Shown one piece after another: positions 8,849 through 15,061 of a DNA stretch of 21,447 nucleotides; within the stretch, counting starts at the first letter, position 1; each line of letters begins with the position of its first letter. The DNA is from a virus: positions 1 to 21,447 of IMG/VR virus record IMGVR_UViG_3300012929_000045; one strand, given 5' to 3'. Below the pieces are notes generated by a model. The model saw only the letters and a program-made list of their open reading frames with translations, was not told the DNA's origin and did no database searches. Position numbers and translations under genes: made by a program.

Positions 8849-9201
8849 AAAGGGTCGGCACCGTCTGCCGTCGGGGCAGACTCCGACGCACGGCCGTTGC
8901 TCAGCGCGGCCGTAAAGGCCTCGGTGATCTTCTGGCTGACCAGGCCGATGTGCTCCAGCTCGAGCAGCTCGCCGGCCTGCTCCAGGGTGAGGGACGGATC
9001 CTCATGGCGCAGCCCGGCCCACATCACCACGAGCAGGTCGGTAAAACTCACCTCGCCCCGCTGGAACAGGGCCAGGAGGTTGAGCTTGGGCACCCCGTAG
9101 ACCCGCTTCAGCTCGTCCTCGGCCAGCTTCATGGCCCCGAGGGTGAGCCGCAAGGTCCGCGGTTTGTCCAACTCCAGGGGCACGCTGAGTTTCCAGGGCA
9201 T
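8791..9201 (-). CDS. Tail assembly chaperone, short form (lambda gpG-like)
   Basis: This 136-residue protein, when read without frameshifting, lies between the major tail gene and the tape measure gene, where the lambda G/GT chaperones are found. It contains PWKLSVPLELDKPRTLRLTL, then helices (MKLAEDELKRVYGV, FTDLLVVMWAGL, LEQAGELLELEHIGLVS). After about residue 105 the zero-frame tail becomes Thr/Ser/Ala-rich and low complexity. Tail chaperones coat the tape measure protein during assembly and are absent from the virion. AAGGAG lies four bases before the ATG. The slippery site at 8848-8854 falls at codons 117-118, so some ribosomes are expected to enter the -1 frame and make the longer form. 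Confidence 0.85.
   Translation of the reverse strand: MPWKLSVPLELDKPRTLRLTLGAMKLAEDELKRVYGVPKLNLLALFQRGEVSFTDLLVVMWAGLRHEDPSLTLEQAGELLELEHIGLVSQKITEAFTAALSNGRASESAPTADGADPLTTSSTGSSSGAEAATTSA
8848..8854 (-). promoter_or_regulatory. -1 programmed frameshift heptamer C CCT TTG
   Basis: In the frame of the short chaperone the bases read C CCT TTG, an exact X XXY YYZ heptamer. A slip of -1 re-pairs both tRNAs on CCC and TTT and continues as GAC GAC GAG in the frame of the downstream ORF. A 7-bp GC-rich hairpin with a 4-nt loop (8815-8832) begins 15 nt downstream and could stimulate slipping, though that spacing is longer than usual. This matches the lambda G-T arrangement in position and direction. 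Confidence 0.75.
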
Positions 9202-9209
9202 GGGGCTCC

Positions 9210-9650
9210 TTAGACGAAGGTCGGCGCGCCCGCGAACTTGAGGCTGGCATCGAACGTCAGGATCGCCTTGGCGTCGGCCTTGGGGCTCATTTCCATGACC
9301 ACCATCGCGGCATCGATCTCCAGCGGCGAGGGGTCACCGGGGAGGCCGGGGAAAATCAGCTGGTAGTTGGCCTGGTCGCCGGCGATGAAGTGGCTCAAGA
9401 GGCCGGTGGTCGCGTCCTGGGTGGCGTCCTCGGGGATGAAGTTGCCGGCGATCTTGATCTCCGCCTCTTTCATGCCGGGGACGAATTCCTTCCAGCTCGA
9501 CGGCGTATCGTGGTTACTGGCGTCCAGGTCGTCGGCCTTGAACGTCGTATCAATTTTGGTGAGCTCGGCGATGGTGGTGAAGCTCTCCGGGCTGCCGCCA
9601 TCGCCCAATTTGAGCAAGGTGCCTTGCGCCCGTCGGGCTTGCGTGGCCAT
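9210..9650 (-). CDS. Major tail (tube) protein
   Basis: This 146-residue protein matches the short siphophage tail tube subunit, which stacks as hexameric rings around the tape measure. Hallmarks are MATQARRAQGTLLKLGDGGS at the start; FTTIAELTKIDTTFKADDLD (about 24-43) followed by ASNHDTPSSWKEFVPGMKEA, the typical 'tD-S-w-e-pGl-d-g' block of tube proteins; and a beta region ending in KADAKAILTFDASLKFAG. Length is normal, with no extra Ig-like domain. GGAGGA lies six bases upstream of the ATG. The tail assembly chaperones and tape measure follow immediately, as usual. Confidence 0.88.
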   Translation of the reverse strand: MATQARRAQGTLLKLGDGGSPESFTTIAELTKIDTTFKADDLDASNHDTPSSWKEFVPGMKEAEIKIAGNFIPEDATQDATTGLLSHFIAGDQANYQLIFPGLPGDPSPLEIDAAMVVMEMSPKADAKAILTFDASLKFAGAPTFV

Positions 9651-9681
9651 GGTGTGTCCTCCGTAGGTCTTGACATTCGTG

Positions 9682-9702
9682 ACGGCACGTCAGGCGTGCC
9701 GT
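9682..9702 (-). other. Stem-loop in the leader of the major tail gene
   Basis: A perfect 8-bp stem (9682-9689 with 9695-9702) with a 5-nt loop lies 32 nt upstream of the major tail start codon, in the only gap (66 nt) of this tail block. On the transcribed strand it is followed by CACGAATGTCAAG rather than a U-tract, so it is not a simple terminator. A 5' stabilising hairpin or processing site that raises tail tube expression is one explanation. Confidence 0.5.
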
Positions 9703-9716
9703 GAGCCGCCGCGTGC

Positions 9717-10097
9717 TTACGGCGTGGCGTCCACGCCCACGCCGAGCTTGACCGTCGTGCTCAGGCTGCCCGAGGTGGTAATGTAGAGCTTGGTGATGTC
9801 TGAGGCGCCCAAGAACAAGTCTTCCGAGTCGGTGTAGGACCAGACGAGGGGCACATTCGCCGTCAGCTCCAGCGCGACGCCGCTCGTGGTATTGATCTCG
9901 ACCGTGCAGTCGTGGTCAGCCTCGATCGCCGCCACCCTGACGGCGGACACGTCGATGTGGACATCGACCTCCTGATCCGAGCCGATCACGGTCGCGCTGA
10001 CCACTTGGGCGAGGTCGGTCGCAATGGTCTGCACCGTGCCCCCAATCGTGACCCCGCCGATGCTGAGCGAGCGGCTTAATTTATGATTCAGTGCCAT
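9717..10097 (-). CDS. Structural protein upstream of the major tail gene, unknown function
   Basis: This 126-residue protein is Thr/Val/Ser-rich and predicted all beta: LSIGGVTIGGTVQTIATDLA, DQEVDVHIDVSAVRVAAIEA, CTVEINTTSGVALELTA and KLYITTSGSLSTTVKLGVG. It has no signal peptide. Position between the tail terminator and major tail genes and a virion-like composition suggest a tail or head surface component, but I do not recognise a named family. I choose the start at 10097, with GGAGGAGAC ending about six bases upstream, rather than the in-frame ATG at 10124. Confidence 0.6.
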   Translation of the reverse strand: MALNHKLSRSLSIGGVTIGGTVQTIATDLAQVVSATVIGSDQEVDVHIDVSAVRVAAIEADHDCTVEINTTSGVALELTANVPLVWSYTDSEDLFLGASDITKLYITTSGSLSTTVKLGVGVDATP

Positions 10098-10317
10098 GGC
10101 TGTCTCCTCCGATGCGGTTGCCAAAGGCGTCGTACAAGCGCCCGGACCCGCCGGGCGTGGCTGCGTCCGCTGCCGGCTCCGGGCCGTGCAGCTCGTCGTA
10201 GTGTTGCGCCAGGATCGTCAGGCTGAGCGAGTCAAAGGGGCATTCCAGGCATTCATACTTGGGCCGCCCGCCCCAGGGGCGCCCCATCCGGTAGTGTTCG
10301 CCCTCGACCAGCTCCAT
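10081..10317 (-). CDS. Small C2H2 zinc-finger-like protein
   Basis: This 78-residue protein opens MELVEGEHYRMGRPWGGRPK and contains YECLECPFDSLSLTILAQHY followed by DELH. That gives Cys23-x2-Cys26 and His39-x4-His44, the spacing of a C2H2 zinc finger. The C-terminus (GPEPAADAATPGGSGRLYDAFGNRIG) looks disordered. Bacterial and phage C2H2-like fingers of this kind occur as small unexplained proteins near tail genes; nucleic acid or protein binding is possible, but no role is established. Its ATG overlaps the upstream stop by one base (TAATG), with GGAG just before. Its 3' end overlaps the next gene by 17 nt. Confidence 0.7.
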   Translation of the reverse strand: MELVEGEHYRMGRPWGGRPKYECLECPFDSLSLTILAQHYDELHGPEPAADAATPGGSGRLYDAFGNRIGGDSHGTES

Positions 10318-10721
10318 TACTCCGCCTCCCGGTGCACGGCATAATTGCAGGCCACCAGGGCCCGGTTGCTCGGGTCCGGCCCGACATCAAAGGGGCTCTG
10401 CAGCGCCTCGACGCCGAGGTAGCGCACCCCGGAGGTGAGGGTTTCGCCGTTGATCAGACTGAACGCATGCAACACCGCCCGCGCCGTGGCCATGGCTGAC
10501 TGGTAGGTGGGCGCGCGCACGATGACGTGCAGGCGCCCCTCCTCGGAGCTATAACCGGTCTGCCCCAGCAGGCGTCCTGGGGGCCGGCCTTCGTACTCGA
10601 TCAGGCCGATGGCCAGGTCGGGGGCCCCGGTGTCGGGGAGATCGGATTTGTAGAGATCGATTCCCACCTGGGCCACGCCTTGATCCTCCAGGTAACGCGC
10701 GAGATCATCTAAGAGCGGCAT
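10317..10721 (-). CDS. Tail terminator / minor capsid-like protein
   Basis: This 134-residue protein has an N-terminal helix (LLDDLARYLEDQG), a strand with IGLIEYEGRPPGRLLG, then RLHVIVRAPTYQSAMATARAV at about 64-84. It ends in strands GVRYLGVEALQSPFDVGPD and LVACNYAVHREAE. This helix-strand order and length match phage minor capsid / tail terminator proteins that cap the tail tube where it meets the neck. Position just before the tail tube genes fits. It overlaps the end of the frame-corrected glycosyltransferase, showing that the neck/tail gene series was split by the modification block. There is no clear ribosome binding site, so translation is probably coupled. Confidence 0.75.
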   Translation of the reverse strand: MPLLDDLARYLEDQGVAQVGIDLYKSDLPDTGAPDLAIGLIEYEGRPPGRLLGQTGYSSEEGRLHVIVRAPTYQSAMATARAVLHAFSLINGETLTSGVRYLGVEALQSPFDVGPDPSNRALVACNYAVHREAE

Positions 10722-11938
10722 CGACGGGTTCCTGGTCCTGCAGCACCGCCGTCAGCGCCACGTGGAAGCGCGCCGCGATCGACGCCCAGCGAAAGCGCTC
10801 CTGCTGGACGCGTTGTAACCCCTGCGCCCCCCAGCCAGGCGCGGTGCTCCGGCATCTCATACAGCGCCTGCAGGCCGTTGATGAAGCCCTCTTGATCCGG
10901 GATGCCGCCCACGGTATTGATCCCCCGCGGGGTCACCGCGTAGCTGGTACACGGGATCAGATGCGCCGCCCCCTGGGCCCAATCGCCCAGCCCAGCATAG
11001 TCGCCGGCGAGCTGCGGGATGCCGCAGGCCATGCCCTCCATCGTCGGCAAGCCCCAGCCTTCGCCCTGGCTGGTATTGATCTGCACGTCGAAGGCGTTGT
11101 AGATGGTGCGCAGGGTGTCCTCAGGCACTCCCGCGATCGCCTTCGTCCCGCGGCCGGTCAGCAGCAGACGCTCCTGGAGGCCCCAATAGTCGGCCAGCTG
11201 CAGGAGGTCGATGCCGACATCGCGGGTGGCGCAGTGGAGATAGAGATAGGCGTGGTCGATCGGCTCCCGCCTGATCCACTCCGCCACGTAGAGCAGGCTC
11301 AGGTCCAGCCGCTTGCGCGGTTGATTGCGCCCGACGTTGCCGACGATGTAGGCGTCCTCCGGGATCCCCAGGGCACGGCGGCAGGCGCCTCGATCCATCG
11401 GGTAATACTGCGCCAGGTCGACGCCGTGCGGGATCACCAGGGATGGCCCGGTATAGCCGCAGCGCTCGGCTTCGTGCTGCGCCCACTCGGTGTACCAGAT
11501 GGCCAGGTCCAGGCCCTCGGCCAGCGCCTTGGCCTCGGCGATATTCGGCGCGTCGATGGGCATATAGGCGACGAGCGGCATGGTCCCGATCTTCCCCATC
11601 TTCTCCATCTTCTCCATGAGCGTCTGGTGCAGGTCGACGAACTTGCGCACGATCCAGGGATCATTGAGGAGGACCACCACGTCCGGCTGAATCTGCTCGA
11701 CCAGCGCCTGATAGCGCCCATGCCCCCAGGGGTCCCCGCCGGGTGAGGCCGGGTACATCTGGTACGGGAGACCGCAGTAATCCCCATGCCAATTGATCCC
11801 GAGCACGTGGATGTCCCAGTCGGCGTGGAGGTGCGCTAAGATGTGCTCGCTCACCCGTGCGAAGCCCGTCGTGGCGACGATATCGCCGCACCAGAGCAGG
11901 CGTGGTTTCCGCTCCGCGGCGAGGAGTTCATACGGCAT
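10705..11938 (-). CDS. GT4-type glycosyltransferase (GT-B fold), interrupted by a frameshift near its 3' end
   Basis: This GT-B fold retaining glycosyltransferase is about 410 residues after correcting one base. The N-terminal domain starts PRLLWCGDIVATTGFARVSE, with the glycine-rich acceptor loop. The donor domain has IVGNVGRNQPRKRLDLSLL (198-216) and EGWGLPTMEGMACGIPQLA (293-311), which gives the E-x7-E motif of GT4 enzymes. As written, the frame ends at 10709 with an unnatural Gly/Arg/Ala-rich tail. Removing one base from the G6 run (10827-10832, residue ~370) restores AQGLQRVQQERFRWASIAAR and a stop at 10705. That end overlaps the next gene by 17 nt, as expected. The start has GAGGA seven bases upstream. 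A perfect 9-bp tandem repeat encodes MEKMEKM near residue 110. The acceptor is unknown; virion or tail glycan synthesis is inferred. Confidence 0.82.
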
Positions 11939-12149
11939 GAGGGGTCCTCGTTTCCGCCAGGCCGCGCAGCGCGTCGGTCAACCGGATGGCGCCACCGCGC
12001 AGCTCCAGGACGACCACGGGTTCGCAGCCGAGGCGGTGCTCGAAACGCGTGGACAGGACGTTGGTCAACTCGGCGCCGTCGGCGGTGTCGTAGACGTGGG
12101 TGCCGGCGACCGCCCCGGAGGCCTCGATCCGCACGCGTAACGCGTTCAT
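11928..12149 (-). CDS. Short conserved-looking phage protein, unknown function
   Basis: A 73-residue ORF starting MNALRVRIEASGAVAGTHVY, then DTADGAELTNVLSTRFEHRL and VVVLELRGGAIRLTD. The pattern of strands resembles short phage proteins of about 70 residues that carry a 'VRIEA-G' opening and sit among structural genes; I do not know a function. GGAGG lies 11 bases before the ATG, and an in-frame ATG at 12173 is possible. It lies 29 nt after the second methyltransferase and its stop overlaps the GT4 start by 11 nt, so it is embedded in the modification block. It might be a substrate or virion component rather than an enzyme. Confidence 0.6.
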   Translation of the reverse strand: MNALRVRIEASGAVAGTHVYDTADGAELTNVLSTRFEHRLGCEPVVVLELRGGAIRLTDALRGLAETRTPHAV

Positions 12150-12178
12150 CCTCGGCCGTCCCTCCGCCGCCATGGCGC

Positions 12179-12742
12179 TTAGACGCAGGTCATCCATAGT
12201 TTGCCCACCGGGTTGGTCGCGTCCGGGACGCACTCGGCCAGGGCCCGCTGCACACCCGGAAAACCGATGTCATCGCCGCACAGCAATCCGCCGCGGCGCA
12301 AGAGCTGGCGATACGCCAGGAGGTCATGGCGCACCGAGGCGTAGTCGTGGCTGGCATCGATGAAGACCAGGTCAAACGGCTCGCCTGAGAGCTGTATTGC
12401 GGCCTCAGCACTACTCATGCGCCAGACCTCGACTTTGCCCTGCAGGACCAGGTCGGAGACGTTGACGGCAAACTCCCGATAGAGGGCGGTCGCCCCGCGC
12501 TGGTCCACCTCGCGCGTGGTCTCGTCGGCGCCGACGGTGGAGCCGCGCCAGTGATCGACCACGGAGACCACCCCGGGCGTGTGCTCGGCCAGGGCGCGGG
12601 TGGTGCGACCCTTCCAGCTTCCGATTTCGCAAATTCGCATGGCCTGCTGCGCTTGTTGCGCCAGCCAAGTCAGCTCCTCTGGCGACATCCAGCCATGTAT
12701 GAGTAATGACCGAGAGATATCGATGGTGGAGATGGCTCGCAT
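12179..12742 (-). CDS. Class I SAM-dependent methyltransferase (Methyltransf_24-like)
   Basis: This 187-residue enzyme has motif I as ICEIGSWKGRTTRALAE (38-54), then VVSVVDHWRG (58-67), and FDLVFIDASHDYASVRHDL at about 123-141. It ends with YRQLLRRGGLLCGDDIGFPG. The IDA-HDY and GG-GDD pattern is characteristic of the Methyltransf_24 group, linked to O-methylation of sugars and polyketides. I place the start at ATG 12742, where the recognisable protein begins; the frame is open to 12892, but those residues lie within the preceding gene and look like frame shadow. Two unrelated methyltransferases side by side suggest a multi-step modification of one glycan. Confidence 0.8.
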   Translation of the reverse strand: MRAISTIDISRSLLIHGWMSPEELTWLAQQAQQAMRICEIGSWKGRTTRALAEHTPGVVSVVDHWRGSTVGADETTREVDQRGATALYREFAVNVSDLVLQGKVEVWRMSSAEAAIQLSGEPFDLVFIDASHDYASVRHDLLAYRQLLRRGGLLCGDDIGFPGVQRALAECVPDATNPVGKLWMTCV

Positions 12743-13311
12743 GAGCGCTCTTGCCTCTCTCGTCTGGCAAAAATGCGTAAATTTTGCGGATACCACCAAC
12801 ATGGTCCGGCGATCTTTTCCCATGCGTGGCGTACCATCTCGGTCATCTCCGGCTTGAGGATCAGGCCGGCCTTGCCGAGCTTCTCGACCCAATACGCATG
12901 CGGTTGCTCGTTGATATGCCCATCGCCGCCTTGGCCAGGTGTTGCCGCCGTGAAGAACAGGAATGTGCCGACATGCCGCGCCAGCGACTCACAGTAAGTG
13001 TCTGCGGCCGATGCCGGGAGATGCTCCGCGACTTCCCAGGAAATGACCCAATCAAAGGAGATTCGCGATAACCGCAGTGGCTTTGTGAGGTCCGCCTTGA
13101 AAACCGCCAAGGCTGGCCGCTCTATGCTCATGTCAGATCCCAGGGCATCGATGCCAAGCTGAAGTGCACCGCGCGGGATATGCCCCTCACCGCACCCCAT
13201 GTCCGGCAACGTCTTCGGTTTCTCGAAGAGATGCAGCAGCGTCACAAAGCAGCCCCAGCTCCATTGCTGCGTCCAGCGGTGATTGGCCTGCCAGTCGGCG
13301 TCATACCGCAT
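12670..13311 (-). CDS. Class I SAM-dependent methyltransferase
   Basis: This 213-residue Rossmann-fold methyltransferase has motif I as LPDMGCGEGHIPRGAL (35-50), an acidic residue after the second strand (GSDMS, D60), FKADLTKPL near 71-79 and the post-motif WVISWEVAEHLP (88-99). These mark a small-molecule, glycan or protein methyltransferase rather than a DNA methylase: there is no DPPY/NPPY motif. The substrate is unknown. I start it at 13311, where GGAG lies eight bases upstream and the ATG overlaps the glycosyltransferase stop; the longer in-frame start at 13368 would overlap that gene by 68 nt. The C-terminus overlaps the next methyltransferase by 73 nt, so the last ~25 residues may be unstructured. 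Confidence 0.82.
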   Translation of the reverse strand: MRYDADWQANHRWTQQWSWGCFVTLLHLFEKPKTLPDMGCGEGHIPRGALQLGIDALGSDMSIERPALAVFKADLTKPLRLSRISFDWVISWEVAEHLPASAADTYCESLARHVGTFLFFTAATPGQGGDGHINEQPHAYWVEKLGKAGLILKPEMTEMVRHAWEKIAGPCWWYPQNLRIFARRERQERSCEPSPPSISLGHYSYMAGCRQRS

Positions 13312-14023
13312 CGACGTAGCTCCATTCTGGACCCTGCCAGCTCTGCGCCTGATGGAACTGCGCATCATTCCCTAGCGCTGACTTGCGGCCGATATGGTCA
13401 ACGAAGCATGGCGCTGAAAACAGGAAATACTCGCGCGTTGGATAGACGGCCTGGCTCCAATCCTTCAGCATCAAATCCCAGCATGTCGTCTGCTGTGACC
13501 AGTAGGGATCAGTCGCCGCATAGCGCAAGATCGATTCCGCATTGTCCGGCGTCACGACCCAGCATTGCGTCCCATAGAAAGACCTGATGCCCAGCTCAAT
13601 CGCGCTGCCGCCGCGCTTGTAGGCGTGCAGGATTTCGCGATAGGCGCCATAGAACGAATACAGCGAGTACTCGCCCGCGTGATTCGATAGCCAGGCGTCC
13701 ACGCTCTCCAGGAAGTTGCGGCACACCACGATGTCGTCCTCACAGACGATGATCCAGTCTGCGCCGCTGTCGATCCCCACACGCAGGCAATCCATGGCGG
13801 TCTGCATGGCGGATTGCCCCAGGCGGCCGAGGTGTACCGTCGCGGGGTATGCCTTCGCATCGAGCCGGTGCGAGCGCTCCCGTGAGCCCCCATCACACAG
13901 ATGCACCACATGCGGAATCGCGCTGCGGAACACGCCGCCCCGGTCCAGGCTGGCCAGCGTCTGCGCCAGATAATTCTCGGCGCCCCGGTTGTAGGTGCCG
14001 ATGCAGAGGGCGTAGGTGGTCAT
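13301..14023 (-). CDS. GT-A fold glycosyltransferase (family 2-like)
   Basis: This 240-residue protein begins YALCIGTYNRGAENYLAQTL, the nucleotide-sugar binding strand-helix of GT-A enzymes. WIIVCEDDIVV follows at about 90-100, with an EDD (95-97) in the metal-binding DXD position. Further blocks are SFYGAYREILHAYKRGG and YGTQCWVVTPDNAESIL. The length fits a single catalytic domain with no membrane segment, suggesting a soluble enzyme acting on a phage or host acceptor. The donor sugar cannot be predicted. AGGAGG lies five bases before the ATG. Its 3' end overlaps the next gene, whose ATG lies inside the last codons, so the two are probably co-translated. Virion glycosylation is plausible from context but not shown. 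Confidence 0.82.
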   Translation of the reverse strand: MTTYALCIGTYNRGAENYLAQTLASLDRGGVFRSAIPHVVHLCDGGSRERSHRLDAKAYPATVHLGRLGQSAMQTAMDCLRVGIDSGADWIIVCEDDIVVCRNFLESVDAWLSNHAGEYSLYSFYGAYREILHAYKRGGSAIELGIRSFYGTQCWVVTPDNAESILRYAATDPYWSQQTTCWDLMLKDWSQAVYPTREYFLFSAPCFVDHIGRKSALGNDAQFHQAQSWQGPEWSYVDAV

Positions 14024-14032
14024 CCAGACCTC

Positions 14033-14776
14033 CTAGGCAAAGGGGTGGGTCCGTCCCGCCCCACTGTTAAACAACAGGCTGCGCTCGGCGCTGGTCAACA
14101 GGCGCCGCCAGACGCCGATCTCATCGGGCACGGCGTCGGCGGGGTCGATGTTGTTCGGGTTATGGCCCAGCGCGAAGCTCGCGGCCCCGGCATAGACGCC
14201 GAGGCTGTGGCTGGTCGTCAGGGGGGTACCGTTGTTTACCTGCAGCCCGATGACGTCCGTGACCGGATCATGCCACGCCACCACGCAGTGCCAGGCCTCC
14301 AGTGTAGCGCTGCCGCCGTCGACATGGACGCTATCGCTGCCGGTGGAGGACACGTACCATTGCCAGGTGCCGGCGTTGAGAATCAGAAAATATTCGCACG
14401 CCGTGCCGCCCCATTTGCCGAGCAGCGGTCGCACGTCACTGAGGCTGAGGGGATAGAACCACCCCGCGACCGTAAAGGCGCTATCGCCCCCTTGCAGATC
14501 CGGCGTACTGGCGCGACTGACGTAGCTCCCGCTGCCACAGTACAGCCCCTGGCCGATGCGTCCGGCCACCGCCAAGGCCACGCCGGTGGGGCTCAGATGG
14601 TTCCTGCGCCCGGTGGCATCGAGGCGAGTGCTGCCGCTGGCCTCCTCCAAGGCCCAGTAGGCCACCAGGCCGGTGAGCAGCGACGAGGCCGGCGCCGGGG
14701 CGGCTGGCCGCACGATGACGCTCGATTGTCCGCCTCCCATCCCGTAATGCGTCTGCCCTGCCCTGCCAAAGCGCAT
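14033..14776 (-). CDS. LamG/concanavalin-like lectin-fold protein
   Basis: This 247-residue protein has a short Gly/Pro/Ala-rich N-terminus (about 1-33), then a LamG-type jelly roll. The domain opens with GLVAYWALEEASGSTRLDAT, followed by DSAFTVAGWFYPLSLSDVRPL, YFLILNAGTWQWYVSS and EAWHCVVAWHDPVTDVIGLQ. It ends with FALGHNPNNIDPADAVPDEI and GVWRRLLTSAERSLLFNSG, the usual last strand and helix. LamG-like domains bind carbohydrates or proteins; in phages they occur in surface adhesins, head fibres and tail fibres. No signal peptide is visible. It is coupled to the 91-residue gene and lies directly before a glycosyltransferase/methyltransferase block. A virion-surface adhesin is the likely role, but the ligand is unknown. 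Confidence 0.8.
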   Translation of the reverse strand: MRFGRAGQTHYGMGGGQSSVIVRPAAPAPASSLLTGLVAYWALEEASGSTRLDATGRRNHLSPTGVALAVAGRIGQGLYCGSGSYVSRASTPDLQGGDSAFTVAGWFYPLSLSDVRPLLGKWGGTACEYFLILNAGTWQWYVSSTGSDSVHVDGGSATLEAWHCVVAWHDPVTDVIGLQVNNGTPLTTSHSLGVYAGAASFALGHNPNNIDPADAVPDEIGVWRRLLTSAERSLLFNSGAGRTHPFA

Positions 14777-15051
14777 TAGGTCACCACCTGGTAGGCCAGC
14801 ACCCGCACGGCCGCCGCATCACCAGACGCGCACAGGAACGAGCATCCGCTGGTCTGGTGCGCCAGTGCCAGTGATTCCCCAGAGGCCAGTGCGAACGAGT
14901 CGGTGGTCACCTCTCCTGCCGTCACGTCGAGATGCACGGCATCTGGCCCGTCATTGATCACGAGGCCGTATCCCAGAAAGCCGAAGAGCGCGGTCTCGAC
15001 CACGCCGCTGACGCTGATGGCCTCCGCAAACGACTCGTTGATGAATGGCAT
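14776..15051 (-). CDS. Small beta-rich virion protein, function unknown
   Basis: This 91-residue protein contains YGLVINDGPDAVHLDVTAG, ASGESLALAHQTSGCSFLC and AAAVRVLAYQVVT. The pattern resembles short beta-sandwich proteins common in phage structural operons, often with a 'GPD-V' strand, a 'GE-L' turn and a late 'A-VRV-A' strand. I cannot assign a precise role; a surface or decoration protein is the likeliest guess. A GAGGGG precedes the ATG by about six bases. Its stop overlaps the start of the next gene by one base (TAATG), indicating translational coupling with the lectin-like protein and suggesting that the two act together. Confidence 0.6.
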   Translation of the reverse strand: MPFINESFAEAISVSGVVETALFGFLGYGLVINDGPDAVHLDVTAGEVTTDSFALASGESLALAHQTSGCSFLCASGDAAAVRVLAYQVVT

Positions 15052-15061
15052 CGATGCCCCC

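Noticed and set aside
12670-12800. Frameshift in the first methyltransferase at a T5 run
   Set aside because: Neither alternative frame after the run gives a natural C-terminus or an early stop, so there is no support for an indel here.
12743-12892. Longer start for the second methyltransferase
   Set aside because: These 50 residues lie inside the first methyltransferase and do not resemble the family N-terminus.
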